NCBI GenBank assembly: GCA_023269935.1
Contig: JAGDXC010000013.1
Location: 1-55,344 of the forward strand
Direction: 5' to 3'
Length of the DNA: 55,344 bases
From: Thermocladium sp.
Lineage (GTDB): Archaea; Thermoproteota; Thermoprotei; Thermoproteales; Thermocladiaceae
Shown here: positions 25,722 through 34,290 of the stretch, piece after piece
Layout of the letters: each line of letters starts with the position of its first letter
How positions within the stretch are numbered: position 1 is the first letter of the stretch
Program-made: the position numbers and the translations under genes
Notes under the pieces: model-generated
Seen by the model: the letters and a program-made list of their open reading frames with translations, nothing else
What the model was told of the DNA's origin: nothing
The model's database searches: none

Positions 25722-27170
25722 TCACAACTTAAATCTTATTGCTGCTCTATCTATGGACTCAAAAATCGTTGGATGCGCATGAGCAAGAAGAGCCACATCC
25801 TTAATTCTAGCATTAGTGGCTACGGCTAGTGCCACTTCATTTATTAGCAAAGAAGCATCCTCCCCAACTATTTCTCCACCTATTATTCGTTGCGAATCTC
25901 TCTCAATAACTAGTTTTAACCATCCCTCTCTAGCCCTCAATATCTGCGCATACGCATCATCCTCCAATTGATATTTAACTGTAGTATATGGAATACCCCT
26001 AGCCCTAGCCGTATCCTCAGTTAACCCAACCACTGCTACCTCGGGTTCACTAAATACGGTAACCGGTATAGAATTGAAATTCACTTCATAGATTGGAGCA
26101 CCATGAAGCATATTCCATGCGGCTATCGTGGATTCCTTAACCGCAGCATGGAACAACATGTATTGCCCAATTACATCGCCTGCAGCATATATGTTGGGTA
26201 CCGGGGTTCTCATTGTTGAATCGACCATTACCTTTCCTTTATCCACTATATGGAGAACATCAAGCCCCTCCACAAATGGCTTTCTTCCAACAGCCATCAC
26301 CACTTCCTCGCCTTTTACGAATCGCCTTCCAGTTGTCGTATCATACTCCACTATTTTTTCGTTTCCATCATCCCGTATGGATGCCACCTTGGAATTAGTT
26401 AATACAGTTACTCCACTCTTCTCCAGGCTTGCCTCTATTTCGGAAACAACATCACTGCTCCATCCATTTAATATGCGTGGAAGCATTTCTATAATAGTTA
26501 CCTTAACCCCCATACGGCTGAGCATAAATGCGACCTCTACCCCTATGTATCCGCCACCTATTATTACAACGCTTGATGGTATCTTCCTGTGCCTAGTGCG
26601 GAAACCGAAGAGCTCCATGCTGCCTATGGATAAATCGCTTCCAGGAATGGGCAACTTAATCGGAATGGAACCAGTAGCAATGAGGAGGCGGCCGGCCTCA
26701 ATATCCTTACTCCATGTTCCTCCCTGCACTCTAACCTTATTATTTCCCACTATTGTGGCAATACCCTTAACTAATTCAAGTGGGGCATGTTCCTTCACTT
26801 CCCTTATATGTTGGTTATAACGAAGTTCCTGAACCCAATCCTTATTATCTATGAGATTTTCCCAAGTCAGTTTTACTTTTTCAATATCGCTATTTCCAAC
26901 TGCGGTCAGCATGTTTCTCATGTTCCTTAATAAATGAATGCCCATTCTCACGGCCTTAGATGGAATACACCCCTCATATAGACAAGAACCGCCTAGATTG
27001 CCTTTATCATCTATCATTAAAACATGTAATCCGCCTTTGCTTAACTCGAAGGATCCATGGTAACCACCGCCACCAGCTCCTATTATCACTACATCATATT
27101 TATCTTTCTTCGGCGGCTTCTCAAATTCTGGATCTGTAGGTGGATAGGCTGGATAATTACCTAGCTCCAT
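25722..27170 (-). CDS. lpdA: Dihydrolipoamide dehydrogenase-like flavoprotein
   Basis: The 482-residue protein is a class I pyridine nucleotide-disulfide oxidoreductase. The FAD motif is IIGAGGGGYHGSFELS, and GGSCLYEGCIPSKAVR holds the redox disulfide. The NAD motif is VIIGGGYIGVEVA, IYAAGDVIGQ closes the FAD site, and LAHAHPTIFESIDRA supplies the active-site histidine of dihydrolipoamide dehydrogenases. This pattern fits dihydrolipoamide dehydrogenase best; mercuric or other disulfide reductases are less likely. No E1/E2 or glycine-cleavage genes are in the window. The start lies about 27 nt after a TTTAAT box. Confidence 0.88.
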   Translation of the reverse strand: MELGNYPAYPPTDPEFEKPPKKDKYDVVIIGAGGGGYHGSFELSKGGLHVLMIDDKGNLGGSCLYEGCIPSKAVRMGIHLLRNMRNMLTAVGNSDIEKVKLTWENLIDNKDWVQELRYNQHIREVKEHAPLELVKGIATIVGNNKVRVQGGTWSKDIEAGRLLIATGSIPIKLPIPGSDLSIGSMELFGFRTRHRKIPSSVVIIGGGYIGVEVAFMLSRMGVKVTIIEMLPRILNGWSSDVVSEIEASLEKSGVTVLTNSKVASIRDDGNEKIVEYDTTTGRRFVKGEEVVMAVGRKPFVEGLDVLHIVDKGKVMVDSTMRTPVPNIYAAGDVIGQYMLFHAAVKESTIAAWNMLHGAPIYEVNFNSIPVTVFSEPEVAVVGLTEDTARARGIPYTTVKYQLEDDAYAQILRAREGWLKLVIERDSQRIIGGEIVGEDASLLINEVALAVATNARIKDVALLAHAHPTIFESIDRAAIRFKL

Positions 27171-27224
27171 GCCTTTGGCTATTAAAGCATCGCAATTAAA
27201 TGATTATCTTCGTTGAATGACGAA

Positions 27225-27543
27225 TAGGGCCCAACCCCTCCACAAGCGACAGCTAGACCCAGCGCCGACGAGCGCCCAGCATCCAGTCAGTGGACCCCTG
27301 AACACGCCCACCGCGACTTAGGGCTGCTCCCTCCCGGGCCTGACCCGCTTCGCCGCGTACCTAGGTCCCGACTCGCCCTACGGCGGGTGAGCCTAGGGAT
27401 GAGCGTTCCAGGGGGCTGGCATTCATCGCCGGCAACCCATTGACGCGGGGCCATTGCTGTCGCCAAGCGAGGGTTTCGGCTCCCGTTAACCTACGGCTCC
27501 TTTAGGGAGGAGAGGGCGGCAGTCCCCCTCAAGCCTGGCCCTA
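27225..27543 (-). ncRNA. ffs: Signal recognition particle RNA (archaeal 7S RNA)
   Basis: The minus strand holds a GC-rich block in an AT-leaning gap. GGGTCAGGCCCGGGAGGGAG followed by CAGCCC is the highly conserved helix 8 (domain IV) that binds SRP54, with a GGAG tetraloop and the asymmetric loop. The 5' end TAGGGCC pairs with the 3' end GGCCCTA, giving about 319 nt, a normal archaeal SRP RNA size. It guides ribosomes making membrane proteins to FtsY and SecY, both encoded in this window. A TATA-like TTTTTAAAG lies about 25 nt upstream. Confidence 0.92.
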
Positions 27544-27561
27544 CCATTGAACGTGAAGAGC

Positions 27562-27572
27562 ACTTTAAAAAT
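27562..27572 (-). promoter_or_regulatory. TATA-like box of the SRP RNA gene
   Basis: On the minus strand TTTTTAAAG lies about 25 nt upstream of the predicted RNA 5' end at 27543, in a sharp change from AT-rich to GC-rich sequence. Confidence 0.5.
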
Positions 27573-27683
27573 TATTCGTGATGAATACTCATTCTAATTT
27601 TGGAAATTAATTATTGCTAACTAGGTCTACGCTAAAGTTTTTTAAATTGATATAAATTAATTCTCGAATGATGAGCAACGGAT

Positions 27684-28721
27684 ATGCCGAATCGAGTGGG
27701 GAAGAACCTAATGCTGATTAATGGAGTTTTGCTTGAGGATTTGGAGGAAGCATTAAGGCTTGTTTCCAATAGAGGAGCGAGCAAGGTAATAGTGGAGGCG
27801 CCAATTGGTTTTAGGAATATTGCCATAGAAGTCGCTAAGATGATTAAGGATGTTCCCGTGTTCATTAGTGGGCGAAATACGTGGGGCTCATGCGATGTAT
27901 CATTTAATTCCAACGCTGCCATAATTCATTTAGGACATGCTGTTCCACCAAATATAGAGAGCATACTTCGAATGAATGGGGCGACACTAACGAGGAGTGG
28001 TGCTTTGACGGTGATTAACTTCAAGGATTCATCTGCATACTTGGTCCCAGCATATTATGAACCAAATAAGGATGTGATTAAGGCATTACTAGAGAAGTTA
28101 AAGCTAATCTCGAAGTTCGAATTAATGGCCTATGCATTGCCATATAAGTTATATGCCGAAGAATTATCGCAGAGCATTGGAGTTAAACTATATGGACCAT
28201 TCACTGGATGCTTTTTCCCCATTAAGACCAATAATGCCGCAATCGTGTCGGGGGGATTATTCTACCCATTAACTGTGAAGCTAGTGAATCCCACGGCAAG
28301 GGTGATAGCAGTGGATCCACACAGGGTTTCAGTAGATGATGTTGAACAAGCATATAGAAAATTGTTGGCACTTAAGATCAATGCACTGCTTAAGGCTAGA
28401 GAAGCGAAGAGAATTGCCATAATAGTGACAGGAAAGCCTGGACAATCCATGGAGATGCAAGTAAATGGCGTGCTTGGATTCCTGAATATAAATGGAATAG
28501 AGAGTTTCATTATATATAGCGATGAAGTTGGGCCTGACTTAATAAATGAATTAAATGTTGATGCGGTTATAAACACGGCGTGTCCTCGTCTTGGTTTCGA
28601 TGATTTGGATAGATTCAATAAACCTGTTATAAACATGGGTGAGATTCAATACTTAAGAGGAGAGTTAGGGAGCTACTTAAGCAGTAGGGTGCTCATCTGG
28701 CCCGGCAATATGGGCGAATAG
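27684..28721 (+). CDS. dph2: Diphthamide synthase subunit Dph2
   Basis: The 345-residue protein builds the first step of diphthamide on elongation factor 2, moving the aminocarboxypropyl group of SAM to a histidine. It holds the three cluster cysteines of the non-canonical radical SAM family, one per domain: GRNTWGSCDVSF (C70), GPFTGCFFPI near residue 175 and NTACPRLGFDD near residue 300. EAPIGFRNIA near residue 38 matches the N-terminal core. An upstream ATG is in another frame. Its 3' end overlaps the convergent unknown gene by 45 bases. Confidence 0.93.
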   Translation: MPNRVGKNLMLINGVLLEDLEEALRLVSNRGASKVIVEAPIGFRNIAIEVAKMIKDVPVFISGRNTWGSCDVSFNSNAAIIHLGHAVPPNIESILRMNGATLTRSGALTVINFKDSSAYLVPAYYEPNKDVIKALLEKLKLISKFELMAYALPYKLYAEELSQSIGVKLYGPFTGCFFPIKTNNAAIVSGGLFYPLTVKLVNPTARVIAVDPHRVSVDDVEQAYRKLLALKINALLKAREAKRIAIIVTGKPGQSMEMQVNGVLGFLNINGIESFIIYSDEVGPDLINELNVDAVINTACPRLGFDDLDRFNKPVINMGEIQYLRGELGSYLSSRVLIWPGNMGE

Positions 28722-29051
28722 CCTCATTGGCTTCACATTAGGAGGAAGAGGAAGCGATACTAATTTACTCTTAAATAATAACAGCATTTGTCCATTTAAT
28801 AACCACTTCCCTACGGCCTCCACATGCTCATCTACCTCATCCAGTAATGCAAACCTAAGAGGAGCACCAGCGCCACTATATTCTATCCATATCTCCAGTA
28901 TTACAGCATCATCAAATTCATGATAAATGGGGACAATTGTGAAATCTTGAACGGTTGGAATATCCGAATCTATATATATGGCGAACCCATAGCCAGTATC
29001 TACTAATTGAGTTGACTCCACAATACTCAATAATTCTTCCTCCTCATCCAT
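28677..29051 (-). CDS. Hypothetical acidic protein
   Basis: I do not recognise this 124-residue protein. It is acidic and beta-rich, with AIYIDSDIPTVQDFTIVPI, an AVILEIWIEYSG strand pair and a terminal proline-rich PLPPNVKPMRLFAHI stretch. Its last 15 codons lie opposite the end of dph2. It is divergent from the TatD-like gene and appears to share a single TATA-like box with it, about 26-34 nt before this ATG. Confidence 0.55.
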   Translation of the reverse strand: MDEEEELLSIVESTQLVDTGYGFAIYIDSDIPTVQDFTIVPIYHEFDDAVILEIWIEYSGAGAPLRFALLDEVDEHVEAVGKWLLNGQMLLLFKSKLVSLPLPPNVKPMRLFAHIAGPDEHPTA

Positions 29052-29076
29052 GACTTACTGGAACTCCCTCGAGAGG

Positions 29077-29085
29077 TTTTTAATG
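29077..29085. promoter_or_regulatory. Shared TATA-like box between divergent genes
   Basis: TTTTTAATG is the only AT box in the 55 bp between the minus-strand start at 29051 and the plus-strand start at 29107. It is centred about 26 nt before the plus start and 30 nt before the minus start, so one element may serve both directions. Confidence 0.35.
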
Positions 29086-29106
29086 CTAACTTACTTCATT
29101 TATTGC

Positions 29107-29955
29107 ATGTTTATCAGTGATAATCATGGACATGTGAATCCAGTTAATGGATTGGGACCAAAGATAGTCGCCAAGAGATTTGCAGAGAAGGGCGGTTCAT
29201 TTATGGTAATAGTAAGTCTCTTGCCATCAGACTTTGGATTAAATGCGGGCGATATTAGTGACGTAGAGAAACTGTATAAATTAACAATAGAATCCTCAAG
29301 ATTAGTAAGCGAGTCTGGAGTTAAGTCGGTTCCCGTAATTGGCCTTCATCCAGCCGAGTGTCATAAACTATTGGAGAGGGGGTGGAGCATTAATGATGTT
29401 AAAAACCACATGATTAAAGCCATCGATGTGGCAAGTCAATTCATAAAAAGGGGTGAGGCTATTGGAATAGGAGAGATTGGGAGACCTCATTGGGATGTCG
29501 GTAATGATATAGTGGAGTTATGTAATGATGTAATATTATATGCTATGGAAATTGCGAGAGATATCAATGCAGTAGTGCATCTACACTTGGAGCGAAGAGG
29601 ACGGGAAACCGTTGATTCTATAAAAGTGCTTGCCGATAAAGCGAACATAACGAAGGAAAAAGTCGTGCTTCACCATGCAGCGCCGGACATGGTTGGCATA
29701 GGTGCCTCATATGGGTTCTCGCCATCAGTGCCAATAGGTAGAAAAGGGGAATTTGATGCAGCGATACAATTAGGTCCCATTTTTGTTGTTGAGAGCGATT
29801 TTGTAGATGATCCCAAAAGAACTGGCAGCGTTATACCACCATGGACGCTAGCTAAGAAGCTTAAGGATTACGTGAGAATGGGCATAATAGAAGAAGATTT
29901 CATTGATTCTATCTGTAAAATAAACATGGAGAAAATATATGGAATAACCATTTGA
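29107..29955 (+). CDS. TatD-like metal-dependent hydrolase
   Basis: The protein of about 282 residues is a TIM-barrel hydrolase of the amidohydrolase/TatD group. It starts MFISDNHGHVN, whose HxH ligands open the site. VIGLHPAE, IGEIGRPHW with a metal-bridging Glu, VVHLHLER and VVLHHAA supply the rest, and VVESDFVDDP near the end the last Asp. Family members are often nucleases or lactone-type hydrolases, but the substrate here is unknown. A 19-codon longer start at 29050 is open. TTTTTAATG is about 26 nt before the ATG at 29107, so I chose that one. Confidence 0.83.
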   Translation: MFISDNHGHVNPVNGLGPKIVAKRFAEKGGSFMVIVSLLPSDFGLNAGDISDVEKLYKLTIESSRLVSESGVKSVPVIGLHPAECHKLLERGWSINDVKNHMIKAIDVASQFIKRGEAIGIGEIGRPHWDVGNDIVELCNDVILYAMEIARDINAVVHLHLERRGRETVDSIKVLADKANITKEKVVLHHAAPDMVGIGASYGFSPSVPIGRKGEFDAAIQLGPIFVVESDFVDDPKRTGSVIPPWTLAKKLKDYVRMGIIEEDFIDSICKINMEKIYGITI

Positions 29956-30087
29956 TCCACAGCAAATCAACTTTTACAGTAATGGACTATTATTTTTATC
30001 CCATATAAGCGGGACTATACCGTAAACTGAGTAATAAGTGCTTCAATTCAATTATAAGGCGATGCATGAGGTCCTTAATTCACAATA

Positions 30088-30567
30088 TTAATGCATCCAT
30101 CTTCTAATGTTCCTCATATATACTTGTAAATCCTCTTCTTTTATATCATCGCTTGAGATGCATTCATTATCCACACAATACCTAACGGCTAGTTCCGGCT
30201 CCAGCAATTCGCCAGTAATGCTATTTATATTCATCGATATTATCAATTCATCAATTGGAACTTTACTTATAATAAACCCACCTTTTCGTGTAATTCTATA
30301 TGCACGTAATTCCTTTATGGATTTACCGTCCTTTTTAGCATCAGTAGAGCTCCGCAGAACCATTATGAGAAACCCATCATGAAGTGAATCAACAACCACA
30401 TCGGAGAAGAACTCTGCGTCGTGCTTATTCTGAAATTGAAGATGACCATTATATTTCTTGAGATGCCATTTACTTACTTCCCCCCTGGATGTAAGCAACG
30501 TTAAATGCGCCTTAGTATAGACATACTTCTCCAATTCATTTAATATAGCCTTTACCGCTTCATCCAT
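30088..30567 (-). CDS. Hypothetical protein
   Basis: I do not recognise this protein of about 159 residues. It starts with a helix (MDEAVKAILNELEKYVYT), then has strands, including HDGFLIMVLRSS and GGFIISKVPIDELI, and ends with a basic tail. It may be a small alpha/beta domain. Earlier starts at 30573 and 30582 are open. GTTTATTAAG near 30591 is about 24 nt before 30567, which I prefer. It appears to be transcribed alone, with rpl32e divergent and about 195 bp away. Confidence 0.58.
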   Translation of the reverse strand: MDEAVKAILNELEKYVYTKAHLTLLTSRGEVSKWHLKKYNGHLQFQNKHDAEFFSDVVVDSLHDGFLIMVLRSSTDAKKDGKSIKELRAYRITRKGGFIISKVPIDELIISMNINSITGELLEPELAVRYCVDNECISSDDIKEEDLQVYMRNIRRWMH

Positions 30568-30762
30568 GAACATAGAAACCACCTTACTTAATAAACGTAG
30601 TGATTCATTGACATAACCAAGACAAGGCGAATCTTTCGCTTAATTTACTCTAAGGACTTACTTAATTACATAGAGCACCAGAGACTTAATTCAAAGAAGC
30701 TGCGAGGCAATATGATTCATTGAAATGAGAATATTTTTAAACAGAAAAACGGACAACTTCCT

Positions 30763-31233
30763 ATGGCTAATGATGCCCAACCGAAAGAGTTGGATAAGTT
30801 GAAGGAGTTATCCCACAAGAAGCCAGAGCTAAGCAAGGAGCAGATTAAGTTATTGAGATTGAGATTACTAATGGAACGGCGAGAACCAAGGTGGATGAGA
30901 ATGAATTCATGGCTCAATAGAAAACTGCAGAATGGATGGCGAAGACCAAAGTCTCTCGATAATAAGATAAAGAAGCAACGCAAGGGTTACCCGCCATTAG
31001 TTAAGGCTGGCTACGGTAAACCAAGATTAGTCAGGGGACTTCATCCCACTGGCTATGAGGAAGTAATTATCCATAATATCAAGGAATTGGACTCGATTGA
31101 TCCCAGAAAGCAAGCGGTTAGGATCGCCGCAACCGTTGGGTTAAGAAAGAGAATAGAAATAGCTCGAAAGGCTTCCGAGAAAGGCATTAGAATACTTAAT
31201 TTAACAAAGGACGTAATTGAACGCCTAACATAA
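30763..31233 (+). CDS. rpl32e: Large ribosomal subunit protein eL32
   Basis: The 156-residue basic protein matches archaeal L32e. A lysine-rich N-terminal extension is followed by WMRMNSWLNRKLQNGWRRPK, the core KQRKGYPPLVKAGYGKPR, RGLHPTGYEEVIIHN and the C-terminal AATVGLRKRIEIARKA. It binds 23S rRNA. ATTTTTAAAC at 30732-30741 is centred about 26 nt before the ATG, with no ribosome binding site, so it is leaderless. In most archaea this gene lies between L6 and L19e in the spc operon. Here it stands alone, 23 kb from rps5. Confidence 0.96.
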   Translation: MANDAQPKELDKLKELSHKKPELSKEQIKLLRLRLLMERREPRWMRMNSWLNRKLQNGWRRPKSLDNKIKKQRKGYPPLVKAGYGKPRLVRGLHPTGYEEVIIHNIKELDSIDPRKQAVRIAATVGLRKRIEIARKASEKGIRILNLTKDVIERLT

Positions 31234-31377
31234 TAAACATAATTTATACTAAAAATACGCAAACCTGTTTTAGATAGTTCTCATTTAGTGGAAGAGACCG
31301 GCCCCAATCACCCATGAGAGAACTCTGAATGTTATTTTCAAGGGGATGTATAATACATAGCTTAATTTAGCTATTAA

Positions 31378-33204
31378 TTAGCTTAGTTTAACGTACTTGC
31401 TTAACGTTGGTATTGTGAATTCAAGACCCAAGCTCTTTAATGTAGATATTGTTGGTACTCCATTCTCATCCCATCCACGTTGTCTATAGTACTCCCTAAG
31501 CATCGAGTCATAAGCATCAAGTCTAAGCCTAGCTCCACGAAGTGGACCCTTAGTGAGCGGCTGCTCAAACCACTTCCTTGGTGGGTAATCATATTCCCTG
31601 CTCCATCCTCCATACTCCCTTATCCAGAAAGCCCGTATCAATGTATATATTCTATCGGCCAAGGTAATTAAATTCAAGTCTGTACCTGTGGCTGCCTTGA
31701 ATAGTTTTGAGTACCAATCCAACTCTAGTCCAACCTCCACCCAAGGGAACCTGCAACCAACCATGGACTCAAACCAACCACCCCGTATTCTTTGTAGCTC
31801 AATTACCTTAGCAGCTTTCTCCGGCGAGTAACTATCTCTACCGGTCTGCACTTCCCATGATATTACCCATGAGTCCTTATGGCTGGCGCCTATGGGTGAC
31901 GTGCCAAATGCAAGAGCCATGCCGGGAGCCGCATGGCAATCATATGCACTGACCTCTAGTCCCTTAACGCTCATTGAGAATTTCCAAGAATCATGGCCAA
32001 TCCTCTGCGAAGCTATTCGAGAGCCCTCCGCTAGTAATTGGCCTAACTCGCTTGATCTATTAGCTATTTCAACCACAGCTCGAGCCGCTGCCTTGACATC
32101 GCCCCATTCAAGTCCAATATCGCCCTTAAGTAAGCCCTTCTCTGTGGCTTCCATTGCCCAACCCAATGTTCCACCTAGACTTATAGTATCCATGCCGAAC
32201 ATATCGGCCAATCTATTCAGGTAAGCTGCCTTATCAAGGGAATCCATGCCTATATTGCTGCCCAGCATAGCTATATTCTCGTAGTCCAGTTCCGATAATT
32301 GTGCCTCCAGATCCTTAACAACATGACCACACGGCATAACACAGTTAGGGCACGACCTAGTCAGTACCTTGCTTTTCTCAACCATGAATCCCCCTATCTT
32401 GCTGAAATCATCGAATTGACCCTCCGTATAATTATATGTGGGAAGAACACTGGCCTCCTGGGCCCACTCTACCGTTGCTGTGGTTCCTTGCCTTAGCCAA
32501 AATGGATAGCCGGACTTTGACTTCGTAGCCACTATTGCATCAATGCCTATCTTGGAGAGAGCAGGATCAGCTGCCGGCGGAAGCGGTCGAGTGCCCTTGA
32601 TCACTATGGCCTTAATCATTTTGCTTCCCATAACTGCACCCATGCCGGGTCTTCCACCACTTCGACCTTTTTGGGCTATCACCGTAGCGAACTTAACTAG
32701 GTTTTCCCCAGCTTGACCTATTAAGAGGTAACCAGCATTATTTCCATAGATTTTCCTTAACCTATCCTCAGCCTCGAACGTATCAAGACCCCAAATATCG
32801 CTGGCATCCATGAACTGAACCTTATCATTTTCAACATATAGATAGGTCGGCTTTTCTGCCTTGCCCTCTATTACTATTGCATCCAAATTGGCGCGCCTCA
32901 TATGAATGGATGCCCAAGACCCTATATTTCCATCACCGTATCCTCCGGTTAATGGACTCTTAGCAGCTATAACTAATTTACCGGTGTTAGGGCCTGGATA
33001 GGCAGTCACAGGCCCAACTGCCAACACTAATTTATTACTAGGAGAAAGAGGATCCGTGCCTGGCTCTAATTCTTCCCATAATATCTTTATTGCGAGTCCC
33101 CGGCCGCCCACATATGAAGCTAATACGTTTGGATCTATACCTTGAACCGCATATTTTCGACGCGTTAAATCGATCCTCAATAAATTACCGCTCCAGCCCT
33201 TCAT
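31378..33204 (-). CDS. aor: Tungsten-type aldehyde:ferredoxin oxidoreductase family enzyme
   Basis: The protein of about 608 residues has the AOR fold: GWSGNLLRIDLT and YVGGRGLAIKILWEELEP at the N-terminus, GPVTAYPGPNTGKLVIAAKS and GYGDGNIGSWASIHMRRA for the pterin, the CPNCVMPC cluster motif near residue 289, and GCRFPW near residue 485, which supplies the fourth cysteine. It oxidises aldehydes to acids with ferredoxin as acceptor. It could be AOR, GAPOR or another family member. The start with GTTTTTAAC about 27 nt upstream sets ATG 33204 over the longer 33219. No tungsten transport gene is in the window, though moeA is. Confidence 0.92.
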   Translation of the reverse strand: MKGWSGNLLRIDLTRRKYAVQGIDPNVLASYVGGRGLAIKILWEELEPGTDPLSPSNKLVLAVGPVTAYPGPNTGKLVIAAKSPLTGGYGDGNIGSWASIHMRRANLDAIVIEGKAEKPTYLYVENDKVQFMDASDIWGLDTFEAEDRLRKIYGNNAGYLLIGQAGENLVKFATVIAQKGRSGGRPGMGAVMGSKMIKAIVIKGTRPLPPAADPALSKIGIDAIVATKSKSGYPFWLRQGTTATVEWAQEASVLPTYNYTEGQFDDFSKIGGFMVEKSKVLTRSCPNCVMPCGHVVKDLEAQLSELDYENIAMLGSNIGMDSLDKAAYLNRLADMFGMDTISLGGTLGWAMEATEKGLLKGDIGLEWGDVKAAARAVVEIANRSSELGQLLAEGSRIASQRIGHDSWKFSMSVKGLEVSAYDCHAAPGMALAFGTSPIGASHKDSWVISWEVQTGRDSYSPEKAAKVIELQRIRGGWFESMVGCRFPWVEVGLELDWYSKLFKAATGTDLNLITLADRIYTLIRAFWIREYGGWSREYDYPPRKWFEQPLTKGPLRGARLRLDAYDSMLREYYRQRGWDENGVPTISTLKSLGLEFTIPTLSKYVKLS

Positions 33205-33542
33205 GATTAAAGCAAACAATTAATTGCTGTTAAAAACATTTTGCTTTGATTAATTAGAAAACATAAAAGAGAAGACAAAGCACTCCTTCTCGCCCTTAAT
33301 TGGAGAAGACTTTCCTCAATGTTTAGAAGCCATCTCTCCTTAATGGTTACCACTTGGCTAATAATCCATATTGAGTCCGTGATTTGCACCGAATTATGGA
33401 GATTTCTTGGGATTTCCTATAATTTATTGGACAAATAATATTATCTGTTTCTTTCTAGTATTAATGCCCGAATAACTTAGAGACTTATGCTCACAACCTC
33501 AAAAGCAAATGCCATGTTTCTATGCCTTAAGATAACTAACCC

Positions 33543-33712
33543 CCTCCTCGGCCCTTAAGGGTTCCCGAGGATTTTGGTTACATTTATGCCACTTGTTTCC
33601 ATTAGGGACCAGTTCCTAAGAATTGATCAGCGGGTAATAAGCCTTAAGGCAATGAAAAACCTTATCCCCAGCCTAGAAGGCGAGGGTTGCTGCTTGTTTT
33701 ATCATTATGTAA
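33543..33712. repeat. Dispersed intergenic module with two hairpins
   Basis: This lies in the 579 bp gap before the MNT gene, the rest of which shows no gene. CCTCGG with a CCCTTAAGGG core and CCGAGG (33546-33570) form a hairpin. GGTTACATTTATG and TTGATCAGCGGG follow, then GCCTAGAAGGC (33671-33681) and TTGCTGCTTGTTTTATCAT. The order matches the copy at 24.9-25.1 kb. CCGAGG/GGTTAC near the outer end also resembles an additional GGTTACCACTTGG at about 33347. I read it as a decayed IS200/IS605-like end, by inference. Confidence 0.5.
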
Positions 33713-33783
33713 CACTTTGGTATAGGCCTCTGCTGATGGTTGTTATATTAAGTTTATAAAGACTTTTAACCACAACATAAAAC

Positions 33784-34290
33784 ATGATTAAGGAACCTTA
33801 TGAATCATTGCTGAATAAGTTGCTTAACCTGTTGCTCAATCATTTTAAGGATAAATTGTATTCCGTAGTAGTTTATGGAAGCGTGGCTAGAGGTGATAAT
33901 AGGAAAGATAGCGATATAGATCTCCTAATTATAGTGAAAGATCTGCCGAAGTCTAGGATCGAAAGGTATAAAATATTTGAGCAATTTGAAACGCAACTCA
34001 CGGAGGACATTGAGGAACTTTATGATGAGGGTTACTACATTTCTTTTTCACCAATAATGAAGACCCCTGAAGAAGCCTCTCATTTCTCTCCACTATATAT
34101 GGATATGGTCGAGGACGCTATAATACTTTTTGATAAAGAGAATTTTTTTAACGATATACTAAAGAGGGTCAAGAAGAAGCTAGATGAGCTGGGCTTTGAA
34201 CGGGTTTGGCTAGGCAAAAAGTGGTATTGGAGGAAAAGAAATTATAAGTTTGGTGAAATAATAGACTTTGGTGACCAATATGGCCAGTAA
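33784..34290 (+). CDS. MNT-type nucleotidyltransferase (antitoxin-like)
   Basis: The 168-residue protein has the minimal nucleotidyltransferase motif. VVVYGSVARGDNRKDSDIDL, near residue 29, carries the GS loop and the two metal-binding aspartates. It pairs with a HEPN gene whose start lies inside its end. In known MNT/HEPN modules the MNT protein adds AMP to the HEPN toxin to silence it. The C-terminal half is long and charged, with many Lys and Tyr. AGTTTATAAAG at 33750-33760 is a TATA box about 28 nt before the ATG. The flanks are decayed mobile-element remnants, which fits horizontal transfer. Confidence 0.86.
   Translation: MIKEPYESLLNKLLNLLLNHFKDKLYSVVVYGSVARGDNRKDSDIDLLIIVKDLPKSRIERYKIFEQFETQLTEDIEELYDEGYYISFSPIMKTPEEASHFSPLYMDMVEDAIILFDKENFFNDILKRVKKKLDELGFERVWLGKKWYWRKRNYKFGEIIDFGDQYGQ

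Noticed and set aside
26128..26820. A 230-codon plus-strand frame opposite the dihydrolipoamide dehydrogenase gene
   Set aside because: It is a shadow of a clearly conserved gene, rich in Ser, Thr and Pro as antisense frames often are.
31240..31377. Loose inverted repeat GTTCTCAT...ATGAGAGAAC after rpl32e
   Set aside because: Arms are unequal and separated by about 50 bases with no T run, so neither a terminator nor an operator is supported.
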